From the NCBI GenBank assembly GCA_030407005.1, contig JAUDYN010000006.1, positions 2,914,001-2,978,000 of the forward strand: a stretch of DNA of 64,000 bases, read 5' to 3'. Shown piece after piece: positions 9,524 through 20,042 of the stretch (position 1 is the stretch's first letter; each line of letters begins with the position of its first letter). The notes under the pieces were generated by a model that searched no databases, had not been told where the DNA came from, and saw only the letters and a program-made list of their open reading frames with translations. This DNA is from Desarmillaria ectypa. Taxonomy: Eukaryota > Basidiomycota > Agaricomycetes > Agaricales > Physalacriaceae. Made by a program: the position numbers and the translations under genes.

Positions 9524-11651
9524 ACGTCTCATTCATATGGAGAGGAGTTGGCGTGTAGTCGTCGCTTCGAGGTGAGAACCTCCTTGGATGCATTCGTCGG
9601 TTTCGTGCTGATACTTGTCAGACGTAGTCCTTGGTTGACAGCGTCTTAGTATCTGTATACCTATTAGATACCAATATCAGTGTTATTCTGGGATCATGCA
9701 ATTGAGGTTTTACTACTGAGGCGCCTTGAGACGTGAACTCACCCTGAGAAGTTACAATGCGTCTCCGAAATCTAGACGGGAAATTTTACTTACTATGGCC
9801 GTCGAAGCAAATACGGTTGGCAAGTTCAGTGTTTTCGGTTGCATGGTAGTGAGAGTTATCAGAGAGCAGTGGCGGTCGGCATGTTCCGATCGTTTCTCTC
9901 TCCTGCAATAACGTTTGAATTCGCTCGACGGGCTCTATCATGCAAGGACAGCTTGTGTCCTTCTCGCTTCTCCTCGACATTTCAAGCAAACTCTCGCTCA
10001 ATGAAACTCCCGTTGTCGTCCTTTTTCTATTACTGTCTATTTTGCTCTGCAGAGTCGTGAGGCTCGAACCCTTGAGTGCTGCACAAGCTAACAGTACATC
10101 AAAATTAGTCTTGTCGGCACTGTGGGGAGAGCAAGTTTGGGTTGTCCTGATTTCTCTTTACCTAGCTTACTCACAAACTTCGTGTAGCTGCATACCGACC
10201 CGAACAAACCGACCGGTAACGTCGACGCGTTCATCACATGCACGTCCGCAAATGTTCACATTCACTTACACTAGGGCAGCCGGCCAACTCAACCTATCGC
10301 CCGTCGAAATAGCCAAGGCGGAATCCCTACGTCCTTGGCCTGCATTATCCTATCTATTCCTTCAAAAGTTCGACTTTGTAGACTGGACCTCGACGGGAGT
10401 CGCTCAGCCTGAACATTAGCCCTTCTTGAAGAGGTTTCCTTCATCGAGCTATCTAAGGCTCGCGAAAATGTTTGCTAGTCATTATAGCTCCTTGTGGGCA
10501 CTCGCCACTCGCCCAGCTACGACTGACGCTCTTCAACGTCCTCAGTTCGCCCAAACCCCCGGGCCAGCCCGCCAACTTGTACCTTCACACCCCAGTGGAA
10601 CCCTCTCGGTCTCCTCTTTTATGAATTGGCACAGATTGTACGCGCACTCCTGTCTCCTCGCTTCTTGGAGGAGCTCTCTCGCCTGCCAATGGTCGGCATT
10701 GCAAGCATATCAATATTGGCGGCTTTCCTCGCCGTGATAGAATAATGGCAATCCACGTAACTGGACTAACGGTGGGCATCTATCATCTGTGTGTGCTCAG
10801 GATGAAGAACTGGGTCACCACGAGGGCTCCACACTCGCGGATAAAAGTGTCCGATGCTTATTGGTGTGGAGTTCAACTCTCCCGAGGTGTAATCGAAATG
10901 CAGTATAATGGTTGCGCAGGTCGGTGCCGTCTCTTCGGGGGTCGCTCTTCTCGTCAAACGACATCTCATCTTGCTCATCAACAATGCCACAGTCTCGACT
11001 CTTTGTCCTCAAGTGCCATTTAGTGAAGACAAAAGGGCTTGGATACGATGCTCGGAGTCAAAACCTTCCGCTTGGCATCGAAAACAGATGCGGGTAACCA
11101 GTTTTTTTTTCTTTTTCTTGACGCGCTCGGGCCTGGGGGGATCCGCGTCGATGGTAACCTAGTCTGTTCTCTTTTTCTGTGCGCGGGCGGTAACTTGTAA
11201 GTCCTCACGTCGTGTTAACGTCCCTATTTGTCCTTACCTATATCCACTAGGAGCGTGATAGAGAGAGTTCAGGCTTCTCGTCATCTCTTCTAATTATGTA
11301 TCGTTACTTGATACGGTTTAGTTGCGCTCTGACAGGAGCGGCCCTACCAGCAGTGGTGTTCCACGATGCTAGGCGATATCCTTGTATACGATCCAGGCCA
11401 ATGTGTCGACAGACGCCAATCCGGTAAGCAAACTTAAGCTGATGTGAACCCAAAACAACAATGAAATTAATACCCCACAGCTATGAAAACACTAGCAAAG
11501 ACTAATACGGTGTAGGTAAGGGAAGGTTGTTGACGCGAATTTGTCCTTACAGAACAGCTCTCAGCACAAAAACGGAAGCGTGGAACAACAGAAATCTCAC
11601 CTCAATTCGTCGAACGCACTCCGCCTCCGACTCTCCATGCCTGCAGAGCAT
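9524..11651. other. 3' flanks of copies 5 and 6, no gene recognised
   Basis: Several ORFs of 60-160 aa exist, the longest at 9940-10419, and each has an identical mirror in the right arm. Because the arms are identical at DNA level, this identity says nothing about coding. No family resemblance is seen, and the related sequence at 1400-1750 does not keep the frames. A tRNA-like motif lies at 10836-10889. Confidence 0.45.
10836..10889 (+). repeat. Dispersed tRNA-like motif, copy a
   Basis: Three successive short hairpins can be drawn; the last, GGAG-TTCAACT-CTCC, contains GTTCAACTC, a match to a Pol III B box. Related motifs occur at 20805-20858, 31480-31529, 31982-32045, 32548-32604 and 40331-40388. 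A full tRNA cloverleaf is not present. Confidence 0.4.
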
Positions 11652-11905
11652 TTACTCACTGTAAATCAAATATTAAGCCCAACAACACGCCAACACGAAC
11701 AATCCACTTACAGGAGCGACAAGGTGATGTCACCGTTGACCTTCGCTTGGATGGCGATATCAACTTCAAGGTTGAGGTCAAGACGGAGCTTCAAAGCTGC
11801 GGGAGGTGCAACAGCCTGGCGCTCAGAGCGACCGACGATCTGTCCACCGAGGATGGAAGAGGATTGGGTAGGTGCGAATTTGGTAGCGGTTTCTGGGGCA
11901 GACAT
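11652..11905 (-). CDS. NGDITLSLL-family microprotein, copy 6 (66 aa)
   Basis: Exons are 11905-11712 and 11658-11652, with a 53-nt intron and T-GAG-TAA end. The linker is SERQAVAPPAAL and the core LRLDLNLEVDI. TATAAAAAG lies at 11940-11948 and the GAGGCACCCGAG box at 12011-12022. Identical to copy 7 in the other palindrome arm. Confidence 0.85.
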
Positions 11906-12010
11906 GATGATACTGAAGAAATATACTCAATCCGGGGCTCTTTTTATACCAGTATCGACCCCGACCCTCGCCCCGGATTAGGATGGGGGCCAGAGCAACA
12001 TGCCACCAAA

Positions 12011-12022
12011 CTCGGGTGCCTC
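12011..12022 (-). promoter_or_regulatory. GAGGCACCCGAG box upstream of copy 6
   Basis: 117 bp upstream of the copy 6 ATG on the minus strand. Confidence 0.6.
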
Positions 12023-13622
12023 ATCCCGTCTTGATTGACCCTCGAGGGCGAAACGCTCCAGAAGAGAAGACTTCTTGTCAAGTTTGGGATACGTAAACGG
12101 CTCTTATTTTGATTATATCGGTCCGAGGATACAAGCGCTTGTTCGGTAAATGCAGATGTATGGGTCATTGTAGGTCCAACCAAGCAGAGGTCTAGACCGT
12201 GAGAAGGATTGTTGGTTGCCCTCCCTACACCCATCACGCGTTCTGCCCTACCTTTGCTTCTCATAACAGAGCTTCCTTGATCACCAGAAAAAAACAATTC
12301 CAGAAAAGATTCCGCGCGAGATACGTATCCGTTTTGAGGAGTAGGCCCGCCTCGAGTCTTGCATGCCCAACCTCGAACTTTGCAGCCCTAGTTACTGGAA
12401 GACGTGACAGATCATCTGATGAGGGCACATCGCAAGGATGTATTGACAGTGCACAAACGTTACCGGGGAGGAGCTTGCACCGATGCCACGACGAACGGCG
12501 ATCAGAGACTCGTTTTTTTGTGAGAGTTTCCTTGTACTTGCATCCTTACCTGATATGCGTCTATTCAGTTCTCTACCACCTTCGTTGTCAGAATCTCCAA
12601 CTGGCTTACGGTCGATTGTATAATTCAGTTATGAATATCTAGATTAGCAGCACGAACGACTGGCGCGCCGTAATGATTGACATTCGTCCTTCAGCATGCT
12701 CTACAGTGAATGCCAGGGATGCGCTCTCTCAACTCGCTCGTTCAAAGCAATACTACGTGTATCCCTTTCCGGAGCGTCCTCACTGCTCTGTTCTTCTCCT
12801 GTGTTTGCAGATTACACGATCAAACCGTTCTTTACCTCTTCTTTAAACTCTTCGTCTTTTTGTCTGCTGACGCGTGCAGATATGGTTCTGGCGAATCTAT
12901 TACCCCGCCTCTGAACTTCCGTTCCTTTTTTCTATTGCCCTGCATGTTATGGGCTGTATCTACAGCACTGGGCCGTCAGTATTGGTGTCTTTACGTTCTT
13001 TTCTCCTCATGTGTCGTATGTGTCTTTCTGTTAAATAAATGATATAAAGAATGCAAAATCATTTATTGGTTTTTATCGGGGTCGAACAAAGAATATGCGT
13101 CTTGAGTTGGACCATGCAGATGATTGGTTGTCGGTGCTGAACCACTGAGGGTCCAGACGTATCCACAACATAGGATGTCCAACGACCCGGGGAACAAGGC
13201 GGACTCTACACTCCGTAAGAAACTAGCTTCAGAAAGGAAAACTGGGGTCAAGAGGGAAGGAGGATACCTAAGAGCCAGGGATACCACGGTAGATAGTGTA
13301 GTCGTTGCGGTTGAGGACCATTGAGCACGTGCTGGAGATGATTTCGTAGATGATATATACTCGGCGCAGAAGCAGATGAAGCCGGGTTGAACAGATTGGA
13401 CAAACTTGCAGGAGTGCAAAGATTACATTACAACGACTAAAGAGTCAGGAAACATCATTATAACTAAAAAAAATATAATGCATTTGTGAAAGGGATGTAG
13501 TAGGGACCAGAAGCAAAGGCGATAGCGACATCATCAGCAAGACGATGGTGGGAGAATAGAAAAGGAGGACAGTGGAATGATAGAGTGATAGGTGGAAAAC
13601 ATAAGGCGAAGAACTAGTGATC
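12023..13622. other. Non-coding spacer between copy 6 and coiled-coil gene 2
   Basis: A 147-aa ORF (12199-12642) has a DNA-identical mirror at 19052-19495, but in the diverged duplicate at 3420-3852 a one-base difference breaks it. I therefore treat it as non-coding. No other feature seen. Confidence 0.5.
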
Positions 13623-14825
13623 TCAAACTGCACTCGGCTGAGAAGAGGAAATACGCTCCGTACGCAATGCTAGATCCCGTTTGTAGTCGTCAAATTCTTT
13701 CTGCTTCTTCGCAAGTTCCTCCTTCTGCCTTTGGAGCTCTTGCAGCGCCGCCGCCTTCTCCTGTCTCTCTCTTTCAGCCTCTCGCTGGGCCGCTTCCGCG
13801 ACTCGTTTGGCTGATTCTGCATCTCGTTTGGCTGCTTCTTCACCTCGTTGGGCCGCTTCTGCCTTTCTTATTGGTTCCTCCTTTTTCTACAATCCAAAAT
13901 CAGTATATGCCCAACCGTAAGAAATAGGGTGAAAGCGTACCTTTTTCCTATCATCAATATCCTCCGACAACTCGCGCCATTTCCTAATGTAGGTTTGGGT
14001 CAAGTGCTTCGACGTATCAGAAGGGGGTATGAGGATATTTGACGCCGCATCGTTGACTATTTTCATGCCCATGTGCTTTCCCATACGTTTATCATCCTCA
14101 AGTGGCGCCTTGGTATAGTTCCCTGCTTGCGTCTCTAGGATAATGTTATAAACCACCCGAGCATACCAATAACACTGGTGACTGAGGACACTGTATTCAT
14201 CAGCGGCATCACTGGCGACCATAGCGATCGCTGCAGCTTCCTCCGCCGCGAAAGTTGAATTATCGTTAAAAGTCAGGGTGGAGAGGACATTGCTGTCCTT
14301 GGTGGCAATGACTGGCATGGAGGTGATAGTAAAGAGGTCGAGCGCCGGACCAGATAAGGAATGAGAGGAACTGTGAGAACTCGTATGCGAAATGGATTCT
14401 GAGAGGGAATGTCTGTCGTTTACAGGGGGTTGGAGTGAGGGCTTCGTGGTGCCAGACTGCGGCTCCGGTAGAGGCTGAAGGGAAGCACTATCGTTGAGGC
14501 GCTCTATCCGAATGACAGCCTCCCTGCCACGAATATTACGATGGTCTTTAACATAGCAGAGGAGAAACTCGTGATTAGGAATTCGTGAGGACTTCATGAA
14601 CTCGATTTTCTTGACGACCGCCTCTCCAACCCCGTGGGGACAGTGTTGAGCTACAGAACTGAGATAGGAACGAGCAGTCTGAGATTTTCTGTCTTTTCGT
14701 GCACTGACATCCGGCTCGAAAATGATAGTGTTCTCGGGAGGGATAGTATGGAAGTCGAACGGAGCGATGTGAATCATGGCAGAGTAGAAAAGGAGTTGCA
14801 GAACTTTTCGGGTCTTTGAGAACAT
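13623..14825 (-). CDS. Coiled-coil protein, gene 2 (382 aa)
   Basis: Exons are 14825-13941 and 13886-13623. The in-frame TAG at 13889-13887 is the 3' splice site of a 54-nt GTACGC...TGTAG intron, as in gene 1. Compared with gene 1 it has substitutions in the Ser/His-rich middle (for example NDRHSLSESI) and only 4 heptads in the C-terminal array. The N-terminus has a short hydrophobic stretch (LLFYSAMIHIAPF), probably too polar for a secure signal peptide. Function unknown. Confidence 0.65.
13782..13865 (-). repeat. Heptad-encoding VNTR in coiled-coil gene 2
   Basis: Four 21-nt units (KAEAAQR, GEEAAKR, DAESAKR, VAEAAQR), the shortest of the three alleles. The perfect identity of the palindrome core ends within this array, at 13799. 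Confidence 0.8.
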
Positions 14826-15001
14826 AGTAGTAGACTGCGTTTCAAATATACAAGGGTAAGGGCCTTCAACTACACGCTGTTACGGACGGCTCTTCGGAGT
14901 ATGACGAAGTTGAATGCCAAACGTGGCCATATCCTATTCCGATCCGCGACATTGACCCTTCGCTTCTGGCAAACTTTCCACAGTGCTGTCGAATCATTAA
15001 T

Positions 15002-15402
15002 GTAGCAGTCAGAGTCGCGCTTTTCGGGTCGATTTAGTGGAGTGGTTTCGATTTCATTCTTCACCTCGATTTTATTAAAATCGCGCTTTTACGTCTGACC
15101 GTCAACTTCTTTGAGTCGATTTTTGAGCAGTCATTTTGCATTCTAATTTTACACACAAATTAAAAAATCTGTTGGCAACACGCTACCACCACTAGTACCA
15201 GTGAAGCAGGAGAATAATAGTCGTTGTGGTGTAGAGTAAATGAAAATAAATTTCTGAGGATTACTTAATACACAAGGGGAGGGCAAAAAATCGACCGTGG
15301 CGTCGATTCGCAAAACACCTGTCGAAGGTGTTTCGCGGATCCAAAAATCGAGCATCGAATTGGTCAAGAAATCGACCCGAAAAGCGCGACTCTGACCGCT
15401 AC
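15002..15402. mobile_element. 401-bp MITE with 34-bp terminal inverted repeats
   Basis: The left end starts GTAGCAGTCAGAGTCGCG; the right end is its reverse complement over 34 bp with one mismatch. The element is flanked by TAAT on both sides (14998-15001 and 15403-15406), a probable target-site duplication. It has no transposase ORF, so it is non-autonomous; the superfamily is not certain. It contains smaller internal palindromes such as AAAACACCTGTCGAAGGTGT. It sits at the junction of the two halves of the large inverted repeat. Confidence 0.85.
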
Positions 15403-16802
15403 TAATGAATGAATTCTGGTCGAGATTTATTTGACATGAATGGTCGACGATGGTGCCATAGTGCGTGTCCTTTGCGTTCTTGGACGCGCGATGATGGTGC
15501 GCGGCCATTTCGGAGCTATGAGAGGGAGATCAATTAGCGTTAGCATCCTTGCAGCATGGCAACAGCTTACAGCAAAGCCTGAAAAACGCATAGATGCCAA
15601 GAAGTTGGGGGATGAATCTTAGTCACCGTTTTCTGTTGTCACCAACCTAGAGCACCCATTTTTTTTCCTACACGAAGGTGTCTGGGCCAAGCGAGGACGT
15701 GAAAAGGCTGAGAAATAGATCGCACATGAACAACTCGGGTCAGACAGGAAAACACAGTTAATCGGGGAGTAACACCTACACGAAGAAGCACTGCTCATGG
15801 CACTAAGTAGAAAACTCTGGACCTGTTGCCTTGCCACTCGTAAGACTTCGGCTCGTGAGCGCTTTCACTGGTTCCTGTTATTAGAATATAAGCACCAAAG
15901 AATCGGACAAAGCAGTGATCAAGCGCGAGGTGTAACGTTACCGCGAGTCGACCGCATGGAATTGATAGATATCACTATTGCTACTAACCTCGTGAAGGCC
16001 CACGATATCATTGACCGGCTAGAAGAAAAATTATAAGTAACGACTTGGTAGATCTTAGCCTCATTCTTAAACCTGACAGGTTGTAACACGGTTTACGCAT
16101 GGTAAACCCTTCAGCTTAATTGATTCAGCATCTGGGAAACTTTCAAGTTAATTGCCGCTGAATGTGATCAAGATTAGATCAAGCCACAACAATTGAATTA
16201 AACTCCACGCTGGGAGGAACGTTACTAACTTCCAAAAGTGGGACATAAAACACCGAGCGTCAACCAATAGATGGGCTAGAAAAAATGTGGATGAGAGATA
16301 CTAGGAATGCAACCAGGTTTTCCCTAAGTAGGCCTATCATTGATCCGTCCAACGATTAGAAAACAGCTGCGACGAACTCACAGGTAATTGGAATGGGCAG
16401 TTCGTCCGACATCAGATACTCCTGTAACACTTCGTGCTCTTCTTTATTGCAGTTTATTGGCCAGCTCCCCCTTATTCATGTTATGTCGCCACAGGCTTTC
16501 ATTGCAGCCGCCGATCTAAGGCTTCTCACCGTTGGCGATGAGATATTGGTCAGACGTGTCTGACTGGATATTTCCGACAGAATCAAGACCAGCTACAGCA
16601 GCTGTTGAGGGTACGTATAATGATTCGACAGCACCACGGAAAGTTTCGAAGGGTTAATGTCGCCGATCGGAACAGGCGATGGCCACGTGTTTGGCGTGCT
16701 CATCCTCCTGGCATTCAACTTCGTTATACTCCGAAGAGCCGTCCGTAACAGCGTGTAGTTGAAGGCCCTTACCCTTGTATATTTGAAACGCAGTCTACCA
16801 CT

Positions 16803-18071
16803 ATGTTCTCAAAGACCCGAAAAGTCCTGCAACTCCTCTTCTATTCTGCTATGACTTACGTCGCTCCGTTCGACTTCCATACTGTCCCTCCCGAGAATAC
16901 TATCGTTTTCGAGCCGGATGTCAGTGCACGAAAAGACAGAAAATCTCAGACTGCTCGTTCTTATCTCAGCTCTGTAGCTCAACACTGTCCCCACGGGGTT
17001 GGAGAGGCGGTCGTCAAGAAAATCGAGTTCATGAAGTCCTCACGAATTCCTAATCACGAGTTTCTCCTCTGCTATGTTAAAGACCATCGTAATATTCGTG
17101 GCAGGGAGGCTGTCATTCGGATAGAGCGCCTCAACGATAGTTCTCCCCTTCAGCCTCTACCGGAACCACAGTCTGGCACCACGACGCCCTCACTCCAACC
17201 CCCCGTAAAAGACAAACATCCCCTCTCCTCAGAATCCATTTCGCACACAAGTTCTCACAGTTCCTCTCATTCCTTCTTTGGTACGGCGCTTGACCTCTTT
17301 ACTATCACCTGCATGCCAGTCATCGCCACCAAGGACTGCAATGTCCTCTCCACCCTGACTTTTAACGATAATTCAACTTTCGCGGCGGAGGAAGCTGCAG
17401 TGATCGCTATGGTCGCCAGTGATGCCGCTGATGAATACAGTGTCCTCAGTCACCAGTGTTATTGGTATGCTCGGGTGGTTTATAATATTATCCTAGAGAC
17501 ACAAGCAGGGAACTATACCAAGGCGCCACTTGAGGATGATAAACGTATGGGAAAGCACATGGGCATGAAAATAGTCAACGATGCGGCGTCAAATATCCTC
17601 ATACCCCCTTCTGATACGTCGAAGCACTTGACCCAAACCTACATTAGGAAATGGCGCGAGTTGTCGGAGGATATTGATGATAGGAAAAAGGTGCGCTTTC
17701 ACCCTGTTTCTCAGTGTTGGGCATATACTGATTTTGGATTGAAGAAAAAGGAGGAACCGATAAGAAAGGCGGAAGCGGCCCAACGAGATGCGGAAGCAGC
17801 CAAACGAGGTGAAGAAGCAGCCAAACGAAATGCGGAAGCAGCCACACGAGGTGAAGAAGCAGCCAAACGAGTCGCGGAATCAGCCAGACGAGATGCGGAA
17901 GCGGCCCAGCGAGAGGCTGAAAGAGAGAGACAGGAGAAGGCGGCGGCGCTGCAAGAGCTCCAAAGGCAGAAGGAGGAACTTGCGAAGAAGCAGAAAGAAT
18001 TTGACGACTACAAACGGGATCTAGCATTGCGTACGGAGCGTATTTCCTCTTCTCAGCCGAGTGCAGTTTGA
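16803..18071 (+). CDS. Coiled-coil protein, gene 3 (404 aa spliced, 422 aa unspliced)
   Basis: Exons are 16803-17690 and 17745-18071 around a 54-nt intron (GTGCGC...TTGAAG). In genes 1 and 2 this intron ends TTGTAG and retention would truncate the protein. Here it ends TTGAAG and is open, so retention would insert 18 residues instead. The domain layout is as in gene 1: uncharacterised N-terminal half, Ser/His-rich middle, then 7 alanine-rich heptads and a KEELAKKQKEF coiled-coil tail. The sequence is mosaic: most of exon 1 matches gene 1, residues around NDAASN and RELSEDIDD match gene 2, and everything after 17895 is identical to gene 2. Confidence 0.7.
   Translation: MFSKTRKVLQLLFYSAMTYVAPFDFHTVPPENTIVFEPDVSARKDRKSQTARSYLSSVAQHCPHGVGEAVVKKIEFMKSSRIPNHEFLLCYVKDHRNIRGREAVIRIERLNDSSPLQPLPEPQSGTTTPSLQPPVKDKHPLSSESISHTSSHSSSHSFFGTALDLFTITCMPVIATKDCNVLSTLTFNDNSTFAAEEAAVIAMVASDAADEYSVLSHQCYWYARVVYNIILETQAGNYTKAPLEDDKRMGKHMGMKIVNDAASNILIPPSDTSKHLTQTYIRKWRELSEDIDDRKKVRFHPVSQCWAYTDFGLKKKEEPIRKAEAAQRDAEAAKRGEEAAKRNAEAATRGEEAAKRVAESARRDAEAAQREAERERQEKAAALQELQRQKEELAKKQKEFDDYKRDLALRTERISSSQPSAV
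17766..17912 (+). repeat. Heptad-encoding VNTR in coiled-coil gene 3
   Basis: Seven 21-nt units including variants NAEAATR and VAESARR not found in gene 1. The end of the perfect palindrome identity (17895) falls inside it. Confidence 0.8.
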
Positions 18072-19671
18072 GATCACTAGTTCTTCGCCTTATGTTTTCC
18101 ACCTATCACTCTATCATTCCACTGTCCTCCTTTTCTATTCTCCCACCATCGTCTTGCTGATGATGTCGCTATCGCCTTTGCTTCTGGTCCCTACTACATC
18201 CCTTTCACAAATGCATTATATTTTTTTTAGTTATAATGATGTTTCCTGACTCTTTAGTCGTTGTAATGTAATCTTTGCACTCCTGCAAGTTTGTCCAATC
18301 TGTTCAACCCGGCTTCATCTGCTTCTGCGCCGAGTATATATCATCTACGAAATCATCTCCAGCACGTGCTCAATGGTCCTCAACCGCAACGACTACACTA
18401 TCTACCGTGGTATCCCTGGCTCTTAGGTATCCTCCTTCCCTCTTGACCCCAGTTTTCCTTTCTGAAGCTAGTTTCTTACGGAGTGTAGAGTCCGCCTTGT
18501 TCCCCGGGTCGTTGGACATCCTATGTTGTGGATACGTCTGGACCCTCAGTGGTTCAGCACCGACAACCAATCATCTGCATGGTCCAACTCAAGACGCATA
18601 TTCTTTGTTCGACCCCGATAAAAACCAATAAATGATTTTGCATTCTTTATATCATTTATTTAACAGAAAGACACATACGACACATGAGGAGAAAAGAACG
18701 TAAAGACACCAATACTGACGGCCCAGTGCTGTAGATACAGCCCATAACATGCAGGGCAATAGAAAAAAGGAACGGAAGTTCAGAGGCGGGGTAATAGATT
18801 CGCCAGAACCATATCTGCACGCGTCAGCAGACAAAAAGACGAAGAGTTTAAAGAAGAGGTAAAGAACGGTTTGATCGTGTAATCTGCAAACACAGGAGAA
18901 GAACAGAGCAGTGAGGACGCTCCGGAAAGGGATACACGTAGTATTGCTTTGAACGAGCGAGTTGAGAGAGCGCATCCCTGGCATTCACTGTAGAGCATGC
19001 TGAAGGACGAATGTCAATCATTACGGCGCGCCAGTCGTTCGTGCTGCTAATCTAGATATTCATAACTGAATTATACAATCGACCGTAAGCCAGTTGGAGA
19101 TTCTGACAACGAAGGTGGTAGAGAACTGAATAGACGCATATCAGGTAAGGATGCAAGTACAAGGAAACTCTCACAAAAAAACGAGTCTCTGATCGCCGTT
19201 CGTCGTGGCATCGGTGCAAGCTCCTCCCCGGTAACGTTTGTGCACTGTCAATACATCCTTGCGATGTGCCCTCATCAGATGATCTGTCACGTCTTCCAGT
19301 AACTAGGGCTGCAAAGTTCGAGGTTGGGCATGCAAGACTCGAGGCGGGCCTACTCCTCAAAACGGATACGTATCTCGCGCGGAATCTTTTCTGGAATTGT
19401 TTTTTTCTGGTGATCAAGGAAGCTCTGTTATGAGAAGCAAAGGTAGGGCAGAACGCGTGATGGGTGTAGGGAGGGCAACCAACAATCCTTCTCACGGTCT
19501 AGACCTCTGCTTGGTTGGACCTACAATGACCCATACATCTGCATTTACCGAACAAGCGCTTGTATCCTCGGACCGATATAATCAAAATAAGAGCCGTTTA
19601 CGTATCCCAAACTTGACAAGAAGTCTTCTCTTCTGGAGCGTTTCGCCCTCGAGGGTCAATCAAGACGGGAT
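18072..19671. other. Non-coding spacer, mirror of 12023-13622
   Basis: DNA-identical reverse complement of the left-arm spacer. No gene recognised. Confidence 0.5.
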
Positions 19672-19683
19672 GAGGCACCCGAG
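19672..19683 (+). promoter_or_regulatory. GAGGCACCCGAG box upstream of copy 7
   Basis: 117 bp upstream of the copy 7 ATG, mirror of the copy 6 box. Confidence 0.6.
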
Positions 19684-19788
19684 TTTGGTGGCATGTTGCT
19701 CTGGCCCCCATCCTAATCCGGGGCGAGGGTCGGGGTCGATACTGGTATAAAAAGAGCCCCGGATTGAGTATATTTCTTCAGTATCATC

Positions 19789-20042
19789 ATGTCTGCCCCA
19801 GAAACCGCTACCAAATTCGCACCTACCCAATCCTCTTCCATCCTCGGTGGACAGATCGTCGGTCGCTCTGAGCGCCAGGCTGTTGCACCTCCCGCAGCTT
19901 TGAAGCTCCGTCTTGACCTCAACCTTGAAGTTGATATCGCCATCCAAGCGAAGGTCAACGGTGACATCACCTTGTCGCTCCTGTAAGTGGATTGTTCGTG
20001 TTGGCGTGTTGTTGGGCTTAATATTTGATTTACAGTGAGTAA
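19789..20042 (+). CDS. NGDITLSLL-family microprotein, copy 7 (66 aa)
   Basis: Exons are 19789-19982 and 20036-20042, intron 53 nt, end T-GAG-TAA. The protein, intron and promoter (TATAAAAAG at 19746-19754) are identical to copy 6, its palindromic partner. Confidence 0.85.

Larger units (their letters stand above)
11652..14890 (+). repeat. Segmental duplication D2, right copy
   Basis: Collinear with 2864-6270; offset falls from about 8788 to about 8617 because of the shorter heptad array and other indels. Confidence 0.8.
8640..15000 (+). repeat. Palindrome left arm (D4)
   Basis: Inverted counterpart of 16620-23060. 9657-13799 appears identical to the reverse complement of 17895-22037 (paired positions sum to 31694); every long ORF translation agrees and the stretches compared by eye show no difference. 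The outer ~1 kb and inner ~1.2 kb are clearly diverged. It carries small-gene copies 5 and 6 and coiled-coil gene 2. Confidence 0.85.
15405..18071 (-). repeat. Inverted duplication D3, right copy
   Basis: Reverse complement of 4856-7645, containing coiled-coil gene 3 and its upstream region. The stretch 15405-16802 itself holds no convincing gene. Confidence 0.75.

Noticed and set aside
12199..12642. 147-aa ORF and its mirror 19052-19495
   Set aside because: The two are DNA-identical, so give no coding evidence; the diverged duplicate at 3.4-3.85 kb has a frame break.
15797..16036. 79-aa ORF ending MELIDITIATNLVKAHDII...
   Set aside because: The inverted duplicate at about 6990-7223 has indels that change the frame of the first third; no family recognised.
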